The notes under the pieces are model-generated. The model was not told where the DNA came from and made no database searches. It worked only from the letters and a program-made list of their open reading frames with translations. A stretch of 6,580 bases of DNA, from positions 1 through 6,580 of the forward strand of contig JAKFXW010000199.1 of NCBI GenBank assembly GCA_021731185.1, read 5' to 3'. Origin of the DNA: Gallionellaceae bacterium. Lineage in GTDB: Bacteria; Pseudomonadota; Gammaproteobacteria; Burkholderiales; Gallionellaceae. The position numbers and the translations under genes are program-made. The number at the start of each line of letters is the position of its first letter. Position 1 is the first letter of the stretch. Below are positions 3,808-6,580 of the stretch, one piece after another.

Positions 3808-6580
3808 TCATCTGCTGCCCTCATTCGGTTGCATGGTGACACCTGGTTGAATTGTGATACTGGGTGGGGTGTGCAAAGGCAACCCGACAGGCTCCAGGTT
3901 TCTTTTTTTCTCATTGAGCCTGAGCGTGTCTTGATCTACTTTTATGCGGATGTTGAGGTAAGCGCCTTGCACGCGATACTCCGCGCCACTGAAATTGCCA
4001 TCACTGAATCCGACGCTGTTATACCCCAGCGACAACCATGCGTTATCTGTGACTCGATAACCGACCGACGCGCCTAGCTGGTAGGCACGTGTTTCAGCCT
4101 TCCATGAATGTAGCATGCTGGTGCTGAAGCCGGCATCCCAGTGCCGATTCAGATCGCGGCGCGCTTCCAAACCAATTAGATCGGTGTAGCCAGTGAAATC
4201 CATACCATCAATGCTGTCCAGTACATATTTACTGCCGTATTGCAGCGCGATCTGCGTGCGCCTATCGTACATGTAGTTGGCGTTCAGATTGTTCACTAAT
4301 TTGCGCGCCTGGCTGTCAATGGCGATGATGCTCGTTGTGTTGGGAACGACATTTTGGCGCAACGATTCCTGCACATAGTCCAGTCTGTCCAGCAGCACCC
4401 AGCGGCTAGTGTTGGGGCGATGCGCGTAGCTCAAGCGCACACCCAGTTTGGTGCTATCACTGGCGATGCCGTTAAGAGTGCTGGCTGACAGCCCGGCAGC
4501 CACACTGCGACCCGCATCCAGAATGCGTTGCGCGCCCAGCAGTAAATTAATTTTTTTATCGGCATCACTGGTGCGATATTCAACGCGCCCGTTGCCGCTC
4601 CAGATTTTGTCGTAGTAGCCGACCCCAGTATATACGGCGGTAAAATCGCCAGTGTTGATCCCAGGCGCACCAGCAATCGGTGTACCGGAAGCCAGTGGTT
4701 GATTGGTGCTCAGCGGATTGGTCGCGGTTTCGCTCAAAGTCTGGCTGCGATCCAAGCCAAAGTCCGCTTGCCAACGTTCGTTGACCTGCCATTTTTGAAC
4801 CAGCCCCATGCTGGCAAACACGCGCCCGCTGTCCATAGTCTCGGTTGGCGTAACAGCCTGCTGTGACTGCTTGCCGAGCGAGGTATAGGCTTCACTGCCA
4901 GCCCACGGTTGGGTGCGCAAGCCGATGCTCGTGGTGTCTGCCGACACATTGCCGCGTGCGAATTCCTGTTTGGCAAACATCGATGTTTGCTGGGTGATTT
5001 TGTAGTCCGCACCCAAGCTCAGGCGATTGGGGAAATTCGCGCTGGCCGCGCGGTCGGCCTGCGAGCCGATGTCGACTTCGGTGTTCGCGCTCAAGGTCAG
5101 ACGTTTATTCAACAAAGAATAGGAAGCACCTGCCAGAGCTTGATTACTTGCACGAGCCATGCCGAGCTGACTCTTATCCTGCGCGGAGCGTAGGCCGCCG
5201 CTGAGGTTGAGGTTGTCTTTATGCCATTGCGCCTGTGCTTCTATGGTGTCGCGCTGTGCGCGTGTGGCAATATTTTCCTGATGGGTGGCCGCGCCCTGCA
5301 CTTGCCAGTGCTCAGAAATTTTGAAACGCAAATCGGTGCCAGCCTTACGCATTCCCATCTCGGGTACACCTTGTTGTCCTAACCCAAAACCGCTTTCGAC
5401 TTCACGCACATAGGCTTTGGCGGAAACGCGCGCCCCTTCGTGACGTGCCTCTAACAACCATGCGCGCCCCGAAGTGTTAAGGCTATTAATGTCACGTTCG
5501 CTGTTTGCCAACTCTGCATGCAGCCTGGTTTTTTCTGTTAGCCGATACATTGCATCGACTGCATTTAAGTTTGCACGCTTGCCAATATTGCCTTCGCTGA
5601 TATGCGTGACACCGACTTCCGATTGGTCGCTGGCTTTAAACGCGACGCGGCCACCGTAACTCATTTTTTCATCAGTCTTATCTTCAGCTTCGTATTCCAC
5701 GACGATGAAGATCGGGTTAAATTGGGGGTCGCGTGAAGGAATCGGCTCGCGGAAGAAGATCGTGCCCGCAGCGGCATCAAGGTTGTAATCCAGAAAACGC
5801 GAGTAAATGCGGCTGGAAATAATAATTTGCGACTGAAAGCGGTCACGTATTTCCACGCGCACCTTGTCGGAATTGAGCTTGATATTACGGCTCGACAAAC
5901 GATACAGACCGGATGTGCCGTCACCCTGAATTTCATCTTTTTTGTAGCTTTGTGCAGTCAGCGCAGCAAAAGCGTTGTAACTTATTTTTTCACCTTTGAA
6001 TTCGGACTTGATGCCGTTTAGCGTGCGGCTGTAGCGCCCCATTTCTGTAACAGTCAGGCCCGTGTCGTAGTCACCGAACATGGCGTAGAACTGTTTCCTT
6101 TCAATTTTTAAATACAGCTTGCTCGCGCTGGCGGCATCAAATTGTGCGGTGGTTGCATCCGCGTACAGCGTGTAATACTGATTGGGATCGATTACTTGCT
6201 TCAGGTTACGTGAACCTCCCGCACCCTGTTCTTTGGCGGTATCGTAAGCTGCGGTCAACAGGTATTCACCCTTGACCGTGCCCTTGGCGTAAAAGGCCAC
6301 ACGGTTTTCATCGAATAATTTTTCATCGGCCTGTGTGGCGTTTAAATTTTCCATGTTGCCGCTTAATTTTTTATGGCCAACGGTGCCTTCAGCAAAGCCG
6401 ACCAAAATCCATTCGCGTTTACCAGGGGCAAGCCAAGCCCGAATTTCCTGACGATCTTTTTTCACTTCGGTGGCTAAGCCAAAATTTGTACCGCGATTTA
6501 ATGTGGAGCGAAAATCAAATCCCAGCACCACTTCGCCCGTGTGCGTGGTGGGCTGCAAGGCAATCAAGGCAACCCCATCC
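3808..6580 (-). CDS. Large outer-membrane beta-barrel-type protein, 5' end missing
   Basis: The frame is open to the right edge, so the start and any signal peptide lie outside; about 924 C-terminal residues are visible. No cysteine is seen and no long hydrophobic helix. Much of the length shows alternating beta-strand patterns with many aromatic residues, as in outer-membrane barrels. A conserved stretch near residues 90-300 includes RVAFYAKGTVKGEYLLTAAYD, FYAMFGDYDTGLTVTE, DEIQGDGTSGLYRLS and FREPIPSRDPQFNPIFIVVE. I recall this block from large, poorly characterised envelope proteins often found beside DUF11 proteins. The barrel seems to end at EYRVQGAYLNIRIKVDQDTL, followed by a proline-containing tail of about 35 residues ending GSR, unlike typical barrels that end on an aromatic residue. 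Stop TGA 3808-3810 lies in a MITE target duplication. Proposed role: outer-membrane anchor or export partner for the downstream secreted protein; this is inference. No TonB-box or plug is visible. Confidence 0.8.
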   Translation of the reverse strand, partial: DGVALIALQPTTHTGEVVLGFDFRSTLNRGTNFGLATEVKKDRQEIRAWLAPGKREWILVGFAEGTVGHKKLSGNMENLNATQADEKLFDENRVAFYAKGTVKGEYLLTAAYDTAKEQGAGGSRNLKQVIDPNQYYTLYADATTAQFDAASASKLYLKIERKQFYAMFGDYDTGLTVTEMGRYSRTLNGIKSEFKGEKISYNAFAALTAQSYKKDEIQGDGTSGLYRLSSRNIKLNSDKVRVEIRDRFQSQIIISSRIYSRFLDYNLDAAAGTIFFREPIPSRDPQFNPIFIVVEYEAEDKTDEKMSYGGRVAFKASDQSEVGVTHISEGNIGKRANLNAVDAMYRLTEKTRLHAELANSERDINSLNTSGRAWLLEARHEGARVSAKAYVREVESGFGLGQQGVPEMGMRKAGTDLRFKISEHWQVQGAATHQENIATRAQRDTIEAQAQWHKDNLNLSGGLRSAQDKSQLGMARASNQALAGASYSLLNKRLTLSANTEVDIGSQADRAASANFPNRLSLGADYKITQQTSMFAKQEFARGNVSADTTSIGLRTQPWAGSEAYTSLGKQSQQAVTPTETMDSGRVFASMGLVQKWQVNERWQADFGLDRSQTLSETATNPLSTNQPLASGTPIAGAPGINTGDFTAVYTGVGYYDKIWSGNGRVEYRTSDADKKINLLLGAQRILDAGRSVAAGLSASTLNGIASDSTKLGVRLSYAHRPNTSRWVLLDRLDYVQESLRQNVVPNTTSIIAIDSQARKLVNNLNANYMYDRRTQIALQYGSKYVLDSIDGMDFTGYTDLIGLEARRDLNRHWDAGFSTSMLHSWKAETRAYQLGASVGYRVTDNAWLSLGYNSVGFSDGNFSGAEYRVQGAYLNIRIKVDQDTLRLNEKKRNLEPVGLPLHTPPSITIQPGVTMQPNEGSR

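Noticed and set aside
3485..3811. N-terminal extension of the DUF11 protein (open frame starting at 3811)
   Set aside because: The extra 109 residues translate the MITE, its REP palindromes and the spacer. The signal peptide at MKKIILIIAG marks the true start.
4909..6021. Plus-strand frames opposite the barrel gene
   Set aside because: Short, without ribosome binding sites or family features, and opposite a strongly patterned long coding frame.

Overview
The window looks like chromosomal DNA from a betaproteobacterium. My best guess is the Gallionella/Sideroxydans/Nitrosomonas side of the group. The basis is a proteobacterial-type 354-residue HemE, a DUF11-type secreted protein beside a large outer-membrane barrel, and REP-like and MITE-like repeats of kinds common in these genomes. 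The taxonomic placement is inference. All confident genes lie on the minus strand.

Layout from left to right. Positions 1-190 are GC-richer than what follows, hold no gene I recognise and end in a small palindrome; this may be the edge of a mobile element. Positions 190-488 are AT-rich and non-coding. They carry four exact TTATNCACA DnaA boxes between 194 and 394, two of them forming a perfect head-to-head pair, plus a strongly A/T stretch near 281-320. This is an origin-like arrangement. Positions 489-629 are a 141-bp MITE with 17-bp terminal inverted repeats and a TAAT target duplication. It sits inside the stop codon of hemE (629-1693, minus), and its terminal base now supplies the last base of that stop. 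Positions 1694-1915 hold a hemE promoter candidate, a pair of 10-bp direct repeats and a REP-like three-stem element.

The second half is a probable envelope locus. A large cysteine-free outer-membrane beta-barrel-type protein enters from the right edge (3808-6580, minus, 5' end missing). It is followed by a 522-residue Sec-secreted protein (1916-3484, minus) with an N-terminal beta domain, a DUF11-type domain and a conserved C-terminal domain. Between them a second mobile element (3635-3806, 172 bp, 17-bp inverted repeats, TTCAT duplication) landed on the stop codon of the barrel gene, and it carries nested REP-type palindromes. The secreted-protein gene contains a run of eight G in codons 83-86 and a small hairpin over its start codon; both suggest its expression could be switched or tuned.

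HemE makes coproporphyrinogen III for haem synthesis and has no evident functional link to the envelope genes. The barrel and the DUF11 protein plausibly work together at the cell surface, but their function is unknown.
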